From contig NZ_UEFQ01000028.1 in assembly GCF_900489465.1 (NCBI RefSeq), positions 62,001 to 126,000 on the forward strand: DNA of 64,000 bases. Direction: 5' to 3'. How positions within the stretch are numbered: the stretch's first letter is position 1; each line of letters starts with the position of its first letter. The DNA is from Aequorivita sp. CIP111184 (GTDB taxonomy: Bacteria > Bacteroidota > Bacteroidia > Flavobacteriales > Flavobacteriaceae). The notes under the pieces were generated by a model, which was given only the letters and a program-made list of their open reading frames with translations, had not been told where the DNA came from and searched no databases. Shown here piece after piece: positions 8,763 through 18,235 of this stretch. The translations under genes were made by a program, and so were the position numbers.

Positions 8763-9548
8763 ATGAAAAAAATTACACTTATTCTATTATTCTTTACCAT
8801 TTTCGCAAATGCCCAAACAGCCAACTATCAAGTGGGTGATGTGGTAGATGATTTTACAGTTACCGATATTGATGGAAATGAGTACAATCTATATTCTCTT
8901 ATTGCAGATGGTAAATATGTATGGCTCGATTTCTTCTATGTAGATTGTGTTCCTTGTCAAAATTCAGCCCCTACATTTAATGAGTTCTTCGATAAGTATG
9001 GATGTAATGAAGGCGATGTTTTTTGTCTCTCTGTTAATAACGGAAGTGATGATAATGATAGAGTGAGACAGTATGAAATAGACCATGGCGGTCCTTTTAA
9101 CCATGCTCCCGCTGTTAGCAATGAAGGCGGTGGTCCTGCTGTAGACTCTAATTTTGGAGTCAATCTTTACCCAACCTTTTGTTTGATAGGTCCAGGAAAT
9201 ATCATGTTAAATAATGACATTTGGCCAATTGCTGGGGTAGAGACTTATGAAAATACTTTCCCTGTTGGGTTTGAGCCACCTGTAATGCAATGCACTTTGG
9301 GTCTTTCAGATGTTACAGAATTTGATTTTAATATCTATCCAAGCATTTCAAATGGAAATGTAAACATCAACTTGCCTAGAAGTGTAGAATCTTCTGTGGC
9401 AGTATTCAATACACTTGGGCAACAAGTTTTTCAGAATAAATACTCAGAAAAAAATATTAATTTGAACCTTCAGTTAGCTCCTGCGGTTTATATGGTTAAG
9501 GTTACTGCGGATAATAGTTCAGTTACTAAAAGAATTATTATTGAGTAA
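8763..9548 (+). CDS. T9SS-sorted thioredoxin-fold protein
   Basis: A 261-residue secreted protein. The signal peptide MKKITLILLFFTIFANAQ is followed by a TlpA/peroxiredoxin-like thioredoxin domain (about residues 22-165) with a CVPC redox motif at 62-65 (WLDFFYVDCVPCQNSAPTF). The C-terminal 75 residues are a type A T9SS sorting domain: FNIYPSISNGNVNI, then VAVFNTLGQQVF, ending VTADNSSVTKRIIIE. It is therefore predicted to be exported through Sec and then the type IX system, with the domain cleaved. A surface thiol-disulfide or redox role is inferred from CxxC. It converges on clpB, and a strong shared hairpin lies between. Confidence 0.88.
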   Translation: MKKITLILLFFTIFANAQTANYQVGDVVDDFTVTDIDGNEYNLYSLIADGKYVWLDFFYVDCVPCQNSAPTFNEFFDKYGCNEGDVFCLSVNNGSDDNDRVRQYEIDHGGPFNHAPAVSNEGGGPAVDSNFGVNLYPTFCLIGPGNIMLNNDIWPIAGVETYENTFPVGFEPPVMQCTLGLSDVTEFDFNIYPSISNGNVNINLPRSVESSVAVFNTLGQQVFQNKYSEKNINLNLQLAPAVYMVKVTADNSSVTKRIIIE

Positions 9549-9685
9549 TGGAGAACAAATTCATTTCAAAACTATATTCAGCAAGATAAAATAATATTCG
9601 ATTGTTGGTATTTTGAGGGAGATGGAGAAATAGAAGATTACTAGCCTGCAATCAATTGCTTGTAATGTTTTAACGCCTAGCTTAG

Positions 9686-9739
9686 AATTTAAAATAATAA
9701 ACCCCCAAGTGTTTGCTTGGGGGTTTATTATTTTAAATT
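9686..9739. terminator. Bidirectional terminator, 24-bp perfect stem
   Basis: Arms at 9686-9709 and 9716-9739 are perfect complements around a 6-nt loop (tgtttg). The C5 run and flanking A/T tracts give a GC core next to a U-rich tail on both strands. The hairpin serves the plus-strand T9SS gene and the minus-strand clpB, whose stop codon begins 8 bp further on. Confidence 0.92.
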
Positions 9740-9746
9740 ATCTAAA

Positions 9747-12347
9747 TTACTCTACCAAATCTTCCTGGTTTCTGAATACAAGTGCGTCGTCAAAACTATC
9801 CAACAGGATTATACTGTCTGTGGTAACTTTTCCGGAAAGTATTTCTTTACTTAGCTCGTTTAGCACTTCGCGCTGTATCACTCTTTTTACAGGTCTTGCT
9901 CCATATTGCGGGTCAAAGCCTTTTTCGGCAAGATAGCTGATGGCCTCAGGGGTGGCATCTAGCACGATGTTTTGTTTCAGTAACATTTTGGAAACACCTT
10001 TCAGTTGAAGCTCCACAATTTTGTGAATGTCTTGTTTAGAAAGAGGTGTAAACATAATAATGTCGTCAATACGGTTTAAAAACTCTGGTCTAACTGTTTG
10101 TTTTAGTAATGCAAGTACTTCTACTTTTGCGCCTTCCATTGCGGTTTCAGGATCTTTAACGGTTTCAAACCGCTCTTGTATTATTTGGCTTCCCATATTG
10201 CTGGTCATAATGATAATCGTGTTTTTGAAATCTGCAAGACGACCTTTGTTGTCGGTCAATCTGCCTTCATCCAAAACCTGCAATAATATGTTGAAAGTGT
10301 CGGGATGGGCTTTTTCAATTTCATCTAACAATACAACACTATACGGTTTGCGGCGAACAGCTTCGGTTAATTGGCCGCCTTCCTCGTAGCCTACATATCC
10401 TGGAGGTGCACCTACCAAACGGCTTACACTATGACGTTCCTGATATTCACTCATGTCAATACGAGTCATAGCGTTTTCATCGTCAAATAGATATTCTGCA
10501 AGGGCTTTTGCAAGCTCTGTTTTACCAACCCCGGTTGTTCCAAGGAAAAGAAAGCTACCAATAGGTTTTTTTTCATCTTGCAATCCTGCGCGACTTCTGC
10601 GTATTGCATCACTCACTGCCACAATAGCCTCATTTTGTCCAACCACACGTTTGTGAAGGTGGTCTTCTAAAGTCAGTAGTTTTTCGCGATCACTCTGCAG
10701 CATTTTAGTTACAGGAATACCGGTCCATTTTGCTACCACATCTGCAATGTCTTCTCTAGTTACTTCTTCTTTAATCATAGAAGTACCTTCGTCGTTCTCG
10801 GCAAGTTGGGTTTCTAGTTTGCTTAAGGCTTCCTGTGCATCCTTTATTTTTCCATAGCGCAGTTCGGCAACTTTTCCAAAATCACCATCCCGTTCAGCGC
10901 GTTCGGCTTCCAGTTTAAACTCTTCAATTTGTGTTTTTAGGCTTTGAATATTGTCTACAACCTCTTTTTCACTTTGCCATTTTGCATTCATCTCATTGCG
11001 CTCTTCTTTTAAATTGGCAAGGTCTGCGTAAAGTGATTTTAATTTCGTTTCGTCTTTTTCACGTTTTATGGCTTCGATTTCTATCTCAAGCTGCATAATT
11101 TTTCTGTCCAAAACGTCAAGTTCCTCAGGTTTGGAATTAATTTCCATTCGAAGTTTACTCGCAGCTTCGTCCATCAAATCGATTGCTTTGTCTGGAAGAA
11201 AACGGTTTGTAATATACCTTTCTGAAAGTTCTACGGCGGCAATAATCGCTTCATCTTTGATTCGCACCTTGTGGTGGGTTTCATATTTTTCCTTAATACC
11301 ACGAAGTATAGATATGGCGCTCTCGGTATCGGGTTCGTCCACGATTACCTTTTGGAAACGTCGTTCCAAAGCTTTGTCTTTTTCGAAATATTTTTGATAT
11401 TCATCTAGGGTTGTTGCGCCAATCGCACGAAGTTCGCCTCGGGCAAGTGCGGGTTTTAAAATATTTGCCGCATCCATTGCACCCTGGCCGCCACCGGCAC
11501 CAACAAGCGTGTGGATTTCATCAATAAAAAGAACAATATCGCCTTCACTTGAAGTTACTTCTTTGATTACAGCTTTTAGGCGTTCTTCAAATTCACCTTT
11601 GTATTTCGCCCCTGCAATTAATGCGCCCATATCTAAAGAATAAATCTCTTTGGTTCGTAAATTTTCGGGTACATCGCCGTCAACTATTCTATGTGCCAAA
11701 CCTTCTGCAATTGCAGTTTTTCCAGTTCCCGGCTCACCTACTAACATCGGGTTGTTTTTTGTTCTTCGTGTAAGAATTTGAAGGATTCTCCTAATTTCTT
11801 CATCACGCCCAATCACGGGATCCAATTTTCCATCGCGGGCAAGTTGGTTGAGGTTTTTGGCATATTTATTTAGGGAATTATAGGTTTCCTCAGCGCTTTG
11901 GGAGGTAACTTTTTCGCCACCGCGCAATTCCTGAATGGCGGCTTTCATTCCTTTTTCGGTTACACCTTGATCTTTTAAGCTTTGTGCAATTCCGCTTTTT
12001 GAATTTAAAATAGCTAATAAAAGGTGCTCGATGGAAACATATTCATCGCCCATCTTTTTAGCGATATTGCTTGCCTCAAGTACTGTTTTGTTTGCTTCAC
12101 GCGAAAGCATTAAATCACCCCCCGAAACCTTCGGAAAGCTTTCTAGTTGCTTATCAAGAATCTGCTTTAGAGTGGAAAGATTTACATTTAGTTTCTTTAA
12201 AATGAAAGGCGTTACGTTTTCATCAACCTCAAAAATAGCTTTAAGGATGTGTTCGTTTTCAATCTGTTGGTTGCCAAATCCTTGCGCAATTTGCTGCGCT
12301 TGTTGGATGGCCTCCTGGCTTTTAGTTGTAAAGTTGTTAAAGTTCAT
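9747..12347 (-). CDS. clpB: ATP-dependent disaggregase ClpB
   Basis: An 866-residue Hsp100 chaperone that, with DnaK, resolves protein aggregates in the cytoplasm. Order: Clp_N repeats (residues 1-145), AAA1 with Walker A GEPGTGKT at 204-211 and the [15 protein letters not shown] Walker B, the coiled-coil middle domain (about 410-525, rich in E/K), AAA2 with GTTGVGKT near residue 605, and the C-terminal D2-small domain ([14 protein letters not shown]). I chose the ATG at 12347 ([15 protein letters not shown]), the conserved ClpB start. The upstream in-frame extension to 12446 is not ClpB-like. A 40-nt palindrome 110 bp upstream may carry heat-shock control. Confidence 0.98.
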   Translation of the reverse strand: MNFNNFTTKSQEAIQQAQQIAQGFGNQQIENEHILKAIFEVDENVTPFILKKLNVNLSTLKQILDKQLESFPKVSGGDLMLSREANKTVLEASNIAKKMGDEYVSIEHLLLAILNSKSGIAQSLKDQGVTEKGMKAAIQELRGGEKVTSQSAEETYNSLNKYAKNLNQLARDGKLDPVIGRDEEIRRILQILTRRTKNNPMLVGEPGTGKTAIAEGLAHRIVDGDVPENLRTKEIYSLDMGALIAGAKYKGEFEERLKAVIKEVTSSEGDIVLFIDEIHTLVGAGGGQGAMDAANILKPALARGELRAIGATTLDEYQKYFEKDKALERRFQKVIVDEPDTESAISILRGIKEKYETHHKVRIKDEAIIAAVELSERYITNRFLPDKAIDLMDEAASKLRMEINSKPEELDVLDRKIMQLEIEIEAIKREKDETKLKSLYADLANLKEERNEMNAKWQSEKEVVDNIQSLKTQIEEFKLEAERAERDGDFGKVAELRYGKIKDAQEALSKLETQLAENDEGTSMIKEEVTREDIADVVAKWTGIPVTKMLQSDREKLLTLEDHLHKRVVGQNEAIVAVSDAIRRSRAGLQDEKKPIGSFLFLGTTGVGKTELAKALAEYLFDDENAMTRIDMSEYQERHSVSRLVGAPPGYVGYEEGGQLTEAVRRKPYSVVLLDEIEKAHPDTFNILLQVLDEGRLTDNKGRLADFKNTIIIMTSNMGSQIIQERFETVKDPETAMEGAKVEVLALLKQTVRPEFLNRIDDIIMFTPLSKQDIHKIVELQLKGVSKMLLKQNIVLDATPEAISYLAEKGFDPQYGARPVKRVIQREVLNELSKEILSGKVTTDSIILLDSFDDALVFRNQEDLVE

Positions 12348-12455
12348 ATATAAAAAAGATTTTTGTTTTAGAATTATTCCCTTGATCTCCGCCCCGTGTT
12401 TATGTTGATTGGTGCTGCTTGTTGAAAAGCAAATACAAAGCCACATTAAAGATAA

Positions 12456-12497
12456 GACAAAATGTCTGCTAAAACAGCTGTTTTAACAGACATTTTG
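12456..12497. promoter_or_regulatory. Operator-like palindrome between clpB and ytxJ
   Basis: Positions 12458-12477 and 12478-12497 form a 20-bp inverted repeat with one mismatch and no spacer, centred on cagctg. Its outer parts are themselves dyads: AGACA-AAA-TGTCT at 12456-12468 is perfect, and AGACA-TTT-TGACC at 12488-12500 is a close variant. It is not the HrcA CIRCE element (TTAGCACTC-N9-GAGTGCTAA). Its place upstream of both divergent genes, without a long T-run, suggests a repressor or activator site rather than a terminator. Confidence 0.55.
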
Positions 12498-12580
12498 ACC
12501 GTTTAAAATATTCACCTTTTATAATTTCTTTGAGAGAATATTGTCTTTCTATAATGTAGTTTTGTAAAAAAAAATAAACT

Positions 12581-12973
12581 ATGGGATTTTTAGATATATT
12601 CAAAACACCGAGAGACATTGCAAAAGAAGAGATAGTGGAAGTGCCGTGGCACGTTTTGGGTAAAATGGATCAGTTGGATGAAATAGTTGAAGAATCCAAA
12701 ACCAAACCAATAGCTATTTTTAAACACTCTACCCGTTGTGGAATTAGCAGAGGGGTATTAAAATTATTAGAGAAAAATTATAATCTTACAGACGAGCAAC
12801 TCAAACTTTATTATCTCGATCTTATTCAGAATCGCGATATTTCAAATGAAATTGCCTCACGTTTTAAAGTAAATCACGAAAGCCCACAAATGATCGTGAT
12901 TAAAAATGGGGCAGTGGTTCACCATGATTCGCACCATTCTATTGAAGCTTCACACTTGGAGAAATTTATTTAA
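12581..12973 (+). CDS. ytxJ: Bacillithiol-system redox protein YtxJ
   Basis: A 130-residue thioredoxin-fold protein with the single-cysteine motif FKHSTRCGIS (Cys53), characteristic of YtxJ/monothiol bacilliredoxin-like proteins. The thioredoxin-fold cis-Pro region is HESPQMIVIKNG. YtxJ is associated with bacillithiol, the low-molecular-weight thiol of Firmicutes and many Bacteroidota, and probably removes bacillithiol from mixed disulfides; this activity is inferred from family membership. It is divergent from clpB across the 40-nt palindrome, which suggests stress-linked expression. A TAGTTTTG box at 12557-12564 could be the -7 element. The gene stops 3 bp before the end of the convergent lipoprotein gene. 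Confidence 0.88.
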   Translation: MGFLDIFKTPRDIAKEEIVEVPWHVLGKMDQLDEIVEESKTKPIAIFKHSTRCGISRGVLKLLEKNYNLTDEQLKLYYLDLIQNRDISNEIASRFKVNHESPQMIVIKNGAVVHHDSHHSIEASHLEKFI

Positions 12974-12976
12974 AAT

Positions 12977-14158
12977 CTAGCGGGAATTATCCCGTAAAAT
13001 TTCTTTAAACCTTTCTTTTATATCAGTTCCTGCGTCAAACACCATTTGTTCGTTGTTGGGGAAAGGTATAAAATAGTTGCTCAAGATTCTTCGATCATCA
13101 CCGGTAAGGGCGCGTTCGTCGCCCCGATATTTTGCAAAGATATTTTCAAAAACAAATTCTGAAGAAATGGGGAAGCTATTTAATTGTTTTCTTCGGTTTA
13201 CATCTTTATAAACAACTGTTCCTCCAACAAAAACACTTTTTTGCTGCGTAGTAACAGTAATAACGGCGGAAACATCTTTATATCTTTCAATTTTAATTGG
13301 ATTGCCAAGACTGTCGCGCACAATGTTTCCGGCACGGTCGCGTCTGTAATCAAAACCATCTTGAATACGTTGTCTTCGAGTGTATTGTCTATCCGAAATT
13401 CGCTCAGGTGAAATTTGAATCGTTTGAAAGTTGAGGTCAATTCCAAAATCATAATTAATTCCATTTTCACGTTTGCTGTGATATTCGGTCCAAAAATCGG
13501 CCAAACCATAGGTATTGAAATCAAGGAGATCCTGTTCTAATCTGAAAGGTATAAATTGCCCAGTATGATTGTTGAGTGTTACAAAAACAAAATCAGTTCC
13601 TTGGAAGTGTGCGTCTTCCTTTAGTTGGAAAACGTCTTTGTAATTTGGCTGTACTTCATCCAATTCACATAAAACATTGAAGGCGCTTCTATAGTCCTCT
13701 TTAGTGTTACGTTGCATATAAACAATGGCCTCTTGATACAAAGATCCCACGTATGCATCTTTCGCCGCCAACAAATCATTGGAATAATCGGAAAAAACAA
13801 AGTTTGCTTTGCGTCCCATTTCATTACTATAAAGAGGAAGTAATGGACGAATTAAATTTTGGCGTGCTTCAAGGTCTAAATACGTATAATAAATTTCTTT
13901 TGCTCCTGCAGGACTGTTCTCTCTTTTCAAATATGCAATTTGTCGGTTGTTTTCGTCCTTTGCTTTCAAAAATGCTTCTTCCAAAAGCCTGATGTGGGCA
14001 TCATATTCTTTTGCGTCTTTATCTTTTTGAAGTTTTTTGACGGCTAGATCTATGGCTTCATCATAATTACCCTGTGAAACAAAGTTTTGGGTGCGTTTAA
14101 CACTGTTGCAAGAAATGCTTAACAGAGCAGTGAAGAGGAGTAAGTAAAAAGCCTTCAT
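12977..14158 (-). CDS. Lipoprotein of unknown function with helical repeats
   Basis: A 393-residue predicted lipoprotein (ALLSISC lipobox, Cys17). The N-terminal half is helical and TPR-like: NFVSQGNYDEAIDLAVKKLQKD, then helices with basic and aromatic residues. The C-terminal half holds beta-rich segments with repeated arginines (RQYTRRQRIQDGFDYRRDR) and the DVSAVITVTTQQKSVFVGG strand. I do not recognise a named domain. It is the kind of envelope protein conserved next to fumarylacetoacetase in flavobacteria, but no function is claimed. It lies 49 bp downstream of the fumarylacetoacetase gene on the same strand, so it may be co-transcribed. Confidence 0.8.
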   Translation of the reverse strand: MKAFYLLLFTALLSISCNSVKRTQNFVSQGNYDEAIDLAVKKLQKDKDAKEYDAHIRLLEEAFLKAKDENNRQIAYLKRENSPAGAKEIYYTYLDLEARQNLIRPLLPLYSNEMGRKANFVFSDYSNDLLAAKDAYVGSLYQEAIVYMQRNTKEDYRSAFNVLCELDEVQPNYKDVFQLKEDAHFQGTDFVFVTLNNHTGQFIPFRLEQDLLDFNTYGLADFWTEYHSKRENGINYDFGIDLNFQTIQISPERISDRQYTRRQRIQDGFDYRRDRAGNIVRDSLGNPIKIERYKDVSAVITVTTQQKSVFVGGTVVYKDVNRRKQLNSFPISSEFVFENIFAKYRGDERALTGDDRRILSNYFIPFPNNEQMVFDAGTDIKERFKEILRDNSR

Positions 14159-14207
14159 AACAAATTGATTTGATTATGAAGGCTAAAATACAATAGTGAT
14201 GCCAATT

Positions 14208-15488
14208 TTAATTTTTATTGGCTGGTAAAAGTTTTGTGCGACATTCGCCGAAACCAATACGTACATTTTCGTTTTCACAAAAACCTTTCAAAATAACGGT
14301 GTCGTTATCATTGATGAATTTGCGCTCAGACCCATCGGAAAGTTTAATGGGTTTTTCACCACGCCAAGTAAGTTCCAACATTGAGCCATATGAATCTGGG
14401 GTTGGTCCTGAAATGGTTCCACTTCCCATCATATCGCCACTGTTTACGTTACAGCCATTTATGGTATGGTGGGCCAATTGTTGCGCCATATTCCAATACA
14501 TATATTTGAAATTTGAAGTAGAAATTTTGTTTTCATCCCCATTATCTGGACAAATGTAAACCTCCAAATTTATATCATAGCTTTTCTTTCCCTTATACTG
14601 AAGGTAGGGCAATTGCTCCATTTCAGGTTTTGGACCTTCTACTTTAAAAGGTTGTAGGGCATCCAGCGTTACAATCCACGGAGAAATGGACGAAGCAAAG
14701 TTCTTCGCCAAGAATGGTCCAAGTGGAACATATTCCCATTTTTGGATATCTCTTGCGCTCCAGTCATTGAAAAGAACCAATCCAAAAATATATTCTTCAG
14801 CTTCATTTACGGGAATTGGTTCACCCAATACGTTTGCATCAGTAGTAATAAAAGCCATTTCCAATTCAAAATCAACCAATCTTGAAGGGCCGAAAACTGG
14901 TTCGGTCGCGCCGTCGGGCATTGTTTGCCCCCAGGGTCTTCTAGCGTTTATGCCACTTGGAATGATTGATGAACTTCTTCCGTGATAACCTACGGGAATA
15001 TGAAGCCAATTGGGCATTAAGGCGTTTTCTTTTCCGCGGAACATAGTCCCCACGTTGGTTGCGTGTTCTTTGCTGGAATAGAAGTCGGTATAATCTCCAA
15101 CTTGTACGGGCAGCTGCATTTCAACTTCATCCAAAGTAAAGAGGATATGTTTTCTGTGGTCTTTATTATCGCGAAGCTCTGGATTTTCGTTATCAAAAAT
15201 ATCAGCAATTCGGTTTCTTACAAGTCGCCACGTTTTCCTTCCGTCACTTATAAAATCGTTTAAAGTGTCTTGAAGAAAAATATCATCAGTCAGTTCAATT
15301 CCTTTAAAATAACCCAATTGGTGCAGAGCGCCAAGATCAATGGCGTAATCACCAATCCGGGTTCCGATGGTTATAATATCATCGCGCGTCAAAAAAACGC
15401 CAAAAGGTATATTTTGAATTGGAAAATCTGTATCCGGCGCTGTGTCGAGCCATGTTTTACGTTTGGGGTCGTTAGCAGTTATTGGCAT
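14208..15488 (-). CDS. fahA: Fumarylacetoacetase
   Basis: A 426-residue enzyme that cleaves fumarylacetoacetate to fumarate and acetoacetate, the last step of tyrosine degradation. Typical motifs are FGVFLTRDD near the N terminus, the YTDFYSSKEHATNVG metal-binding region, PVGYHGRSSSI, and the core FELEMAFIT and EPIPVNEAEEYIFG; the SGDMMGSGTISGP loop is near the C terminus. The length fits the eukaryote-like FAH family rather than short FAH-domain proteins. The gene is divergent from glyA, with 197 bp between. Confidence 0.96.
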   Translation of the reverse strand: MPITANDPKRKTWLDTAPDTDFPIQNIPFGVFLTRDDIITIGTRIGDYAIDLGALHQLGYFKGIELTDDIFLQDTLNDFISDGRKTWRLVRNRIADIFDNENPELRDNKDHRKHILFTLDEVEMQLPVQVGDYTDFYSSKEHATNVGTMFRGKENALMPNWLHIPVGYHGRSSSIIPSGINARRPWGQTMPDGATEPVFGPSRLVDFELEMAFITTDANVLGEPIPVNEAEEYIFGLVLFNDWSARDIQKWEYVPLGPFLAKNFASSISPWIVTLDALQPFKVEGPKPEMEQLPYLQYKGKKSYDINLEVYICPDNGDENKISTSNFKYMYWNMAQQLAHHTINGCNVNSGDMMGSGTISGPTPDSYGSMLELTWRGEKPIKLSDGSERKFINDNDTVILKGFCENENVRIGFGECRTKLLPANKN

Positions 15489-15652
15489 GTCAAAAATTTA
15501 TTTTGTTGTTGAAAATAAAACTAAGTAAAATAATTCAAATTGTTTAAAATCAATAAATTAATTAACTGTAATGCTTTGTTTTCAACTAGTTTTTGTTAGT
15601 AAAATTCTTCATCAAATATATATATTTCATGATAGTTACCGAATGTAATTAC

Positions 15653-15660
15653 TATTTTTG
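15653..15660 (+). promoter_or_regulatory. Likely -7 box of glyA
   Basis: TATTTTTG fits the Bacteroidota -7 consensus TAnnTTTG and lies 26 bp before the glyA start. I see no good TTG -33 box at the expected distance (about 15631-15634), so the assignment rests on the -7 element alone. Confidence 0.45.
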
Positions 15661-15685
15661 GATTTAATTAACTTTTACAGATATT

Positions 15686-16960
15686 ATGCAACGCGACGAA
15701 CAAATTTTTGAACTAATAGAAGACGAAAAACAACGCCAATTAAACGGTCTGGAGCTTATTGCTTCAGAGAATTTTGTAAGCGACCAAGTATTGGAAGCTG
15801 CGGGTTCCGTTTTAACAAATAAATATGCCGAGGGTTACCCAGGGAAACGATATTATGGTGGCTGCGAAGTGGTGGATGAAGTAGAACAAATAGCTATTGA
15901 CCGCGCAAAAACTTTATTCGGGGCTGAATACGCAAACGTTCAACCACACAGTGGTTCGCAGGCAAATACAGCTGTTTTTGCAGCTTGTTTAAAACCAGGA
16001 GATAAATTTTTAGGGTTTGATCTTTCGCATGGTGGGCATTTAACCCACGGTTCTCCCGTAAACTTTTCAGGCCGACTTTACGAACCAGTTTTTTATGGTG
16101 TTGATAGAGAAACGGGACGAATTGATTATGACAAAGTGGAAGAAATTGCTTTAAGAGAAAAGCCCAAAATGATTATTGCAGGAGCTTCGGCTTATTCTAG
16201 GGAAATTGATTACAAACGTTTCCGTGAAATTGCCGATAAAATTGGCGCCATTCTGTTTGCTGATATTGCCCATCCCGCTGGTTTAATTGCGAAAGGAATT
16301 ATTGGTGACCCGCTTCCACATTGCCACGTTGTTACTACAACTACCCATAAAACTTTACGAGGCCCACGTGGTGGAATGATTTTAATGGGTAAAGATTTTG
16401 ACAATCCTTTTGGACAAAAACTAAAAAATGGAAACCTTAAAAAAATGAGCAGCCTTTTGGATAGTGCAATTTTTCCAGGTAACCAAGGTGGTCCATTAGA
16501 GCATATTATTGCTGCAAAGGCAATTGCGTTTGGTGAAGCTTTGACTGATGATTTCCTTCATTATATGGTTCAGGTGAAGAAAAATGCTGCGGTGATGGCA
16601 CAGAAATTTGTTGAAAAAGGATACGATATTATCTCTGGAGGAACAGATAATCATATGATGCTTATTGACCTTCGAAATAAAAATATATCTGGCAAAGATG
16701 CTGAGGATGCATTGGGCAAAGCAGATATAACCGTAAATAAAAACATGGTTCCGTTTGATGACAAATCGCCCTTTGTAACCAGTGGAATCCGTGTTGGAAC
16801 CGCGGCAGTAACCACTCGTGGATTGGTGGAAAAGGATATGGAAAAAATAGTGGATTTGATAGATGAAGTGATAATGCATCATGACGATGATGCCAGATTA
16901 GAAAGTATCGCTGAAAAAGTAACCGAAATGATGTCGGGATTACCACTTTTTAAGAATTGA
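15686..16960 (+). CDS. glyA: Serine hydroxymethyltransferase
   Basis: A 424-residue PLP enzyme that converts serine and tetrahydrofolate to glycine and 5,10-methylene-THF, the main source of one-carbon units. The N terminus [20 protein letters not shown], the [15 protein letters not shown] glycine-rich loop, [11 protein letters not shown] and the PLP-lysine region [16 protein letters not shown] are all canonical. A TATTTTTG box upstream is a probable -7 element. The stop codon is followed 2 bp later by the ATG of a GNAT gene, so the two are likely co-transcribed. Confidence 0.98.
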   Translation: MQRDEQIFELIEDEKQRQLNGLELIASENFVSDQVLEAAGSVLTNKYAEGYPGKRYYGGCEVVDEVEQIAIDRAKTLFGAEYANVQPHSGSQANTAVFAACLKPGDKFLGFDLSHGGHLTHGSPVNFSGRLYEPVFYGVDRETGRIDYDKVEEIALREKPKMIIAGASAYSREIDYKRFREIADKIGAILFADIAHPAGLIAKGIIGDPLPHCHVVTTTTHKTLRGPRGGMILMGKDFDNPFGQKLKNGNLKKMSSLLDSAIFPGNQGGPLEHIIAAKAIAFGEALTDDFLHYMVQVKKNAAVMAQKFVEKGYDIISGGTDNHMMLIDLRNKNISGKDAEDALGKADITVNKNMVPFDDKSPFVTSGIRVGTAAVTTRGLVEKDMEKIVDLIDEVIMHHDDDARLESIAEKVTEMMSGLPLFKN

Positions 16961-16962
16961 AA

Positions 16963-17457
16963 ATGTTTCAAACCGAAAGACTTGAATTGAGGGAGTATAC
17001 TTTAAAAGATGCTCCCTTCATTTTTGAATTAATGAATAGCGAAGGCTGGTTAAAAAACATCGGTGATAGAAATATAAATTCTATTGAAGATGCTGAAAAT
17101 TATATGCTTAAAAATTATATAAGCAGTTATGAAAAACATGGTTTTGGACCCTATTTGGTGTCAATAAAAGAAGATGGAACAACTATCGGTTCTGCAGGAC
17201 TATACAAAAGAGAGAACCTAAATTTTCCTGATGTGGGTTTTGCTTTTTTAGCTGAATTCGGAAAAAAAGGTTACGCATTTGAAGCTGCAAAAGCGGTACT
17301 GCAATTTGCTGCGGAAAATTTAAAAATACAAACCATAGTTGGGATAGTTTTACCCGAAAATATTTCCTCTATAAAGCTTCTTAAAAAATTAGGCCTTATG
17401 GAAATTGGCACCTATAAATACGAAGATGGCGAAGAGCTTCTTTTGTTTTCAAATTAA
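16963..17457 (+). CDS. GNAT family N-acetyltransferase
   Basis: A 164-residue RimJ/RimL-type acetyltransferase beginning MFQTERLELREYTLKDAPFI. It has the beta-strand IGSAGLYKREN and an acetyl-CoA-binding region that reads EFGKKGYAFEAAKAV, where the usual R/QxxGxG/A is kept as KKGYAFEA. I use the ATG at 16963, 2 bp after the glyA stop; a TTG at 16957 is in frame but overlaps glyA. Translation is probably coupled to glyA. The substrate is unknown. Confidence 0.85.
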   Translation: MFQTERLELREYTLKDAPFIFELMNSEGWLKNIGDRNINSIEDAENYMLKNYISSYEKHGFGPYLVSIKEDGTTIGSAGLYKRENLNFPDVGFAFLAEFGKKGYAFEAAKAVLQFAAENLKIQTIVGIVLPENISSIKLLKKLGLMEIGTYKYEDGEELLLFSN

Positions 17458-17478
17458 CTATTTTTAAAGTCTATTGTG

Positions 17479-17544
17479 ATGAAAACTTCTGTTTTACTTT
17501 TACATGGCGCTTTGGGAAGCATGAAACTACTGGTTGCTCAATAA
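17479..17544 (+). pseudogene. Remnant of an alpha/beta-hydrolase gene
   Basis: A 21-codon frame, MKTSVLLLHGALGS followed by seven residues and TAA, carries the exact opening of alpha/beta hydrolases (a hydrophobic strand, then HGxxG, the oxyanion turn). Nothing hydrolase-like follows before the deaminase start at 17580. This suggests that an internal deletion removed nearly all of the gene and left its start. A chance match is possible because the segment is short. Confidence 0.5.
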
Positions 17545-17579
17545 TTTTTAATAACAGAAAAGTAAATAAATTTAGTAAA

Positions 17580-18059
17580 ATGATTACTGATAAAGACATT
17601 CAATTTATAAAACGAGCCATTGAACTTTCAGAAAAAGGAATGGAATCAAACGCTGGCGGTCCTTTTGGCGCAGTGATAGTTAAAAATGGTGAAATAATTG
17701 CTGAAGGCTTCAATCAAGTAACTTCTAGTAATGATCCCACTGCGCACGCTGAGGTGGTCGCAATTCGGAAAGCTTGTGATAAACTTAATTCTTTCCAGTT
17801 GGATGATTGTATTATTTACACCTCCTGCGAACCTTGCCCAATGTGTTTGGGTGCCATTTATTGGGCCAGGCCCAAAGCAGTTTATTATGCGTGTACAAAA
17901 GAAGATGCGGCGGAAATAGGCTTCGATGACCATTTCATTTATGATGAACTTGATAAGAATATAGAAAATAGAAATATCAAGTTTATAAATCTGGACAGAG
18001 AAGAAGGTAGAAAAGTTTTCAAAAAGTGGGAAGATAAAGAGGGAAGGATTGACTACTAA
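17580..18059 (+). CDS. Nucleoside/guanine deaminase (cytidine-deaminase superfamily)
   Basis: A 159-residue zinc deaminase. The motifs are HAE at residues 56-58 (zinc ligand His56 and catalytic Glu58) and PCPMC at 85-89 (zinc ligands Cys86 and Cys89). GGPFGAVIVKNG near residue 26 and the C-terminal aromatic tail ending GRIDY resemble B. subtilis GuaD-type guanine deaminase, which converts guanine to xanthine. It could instead act on another nucleobase. It lies between a hydrolase remnant and a strong bidirectional terminator. Confidence 0.87.
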   Translation: MITDKDIQFIKRAIELSEKGMESNAGGPFGAVIVKNGEIIAEGFNQVTSSNDPTAHAEVVAIRKACDKLNSFQLDDCIIYTSCEPCPMCLGAIYWARPKAVYYACTKEDAAEIGFDDHFIYDELDKNIENRNIKFINLDREEGRKVFKKWEDKEGRIDY

Positions 18060-18185
18060 TGGATTTATGATAGGTTAATATAAAATGGAAATGGCCACAT
18101 AACTATTTCTCTTCAACGTGTAGATTTTAAAAACTAAAACGAAACTAAAATTTTTGAAAGCCTCATAACTTCCAATAAATTTTGT

Positions 18186-18223
18186 CAATAAAAAACCCGT
18201 CATTTTGGACGGGTTTTTTATTG
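18186..18223. terminator. Bidirectional terminator, 16-bp perfect stem
   Basis: Arms at 18186-18201 and 18208-18223 are perfect complements around a 6-nt loop. Each strand reads a GC-rich core (acccgtc) followed by a U-rich arm. It separates the deaminase gene from the convergent lipoprotein gene at 18236. Confidence 0.9.
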
Positions 18224-18235
18224 ATATATTTTTTA

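Noticed and set aside
8763-9548. Possibility that the T9SS thioredoxin-fold protein is a gliding or sporulation regulator
   Set aside because: Only the thioredoxin fold with CVPC and the sorting domain are visible; nothing supports a more specific role.
11068-12408. Several antisense frames of 109-125 residues across clpB
   Set aside because: They follow the opposite strand of a conserved gene and have no start signal or recognisable motif.
12977-12995. Short dyad cgggaattatcccg near the end of ytxJ
   Set aside because: Only a 5-bp stem with no T-run; too weak to call a terminator.
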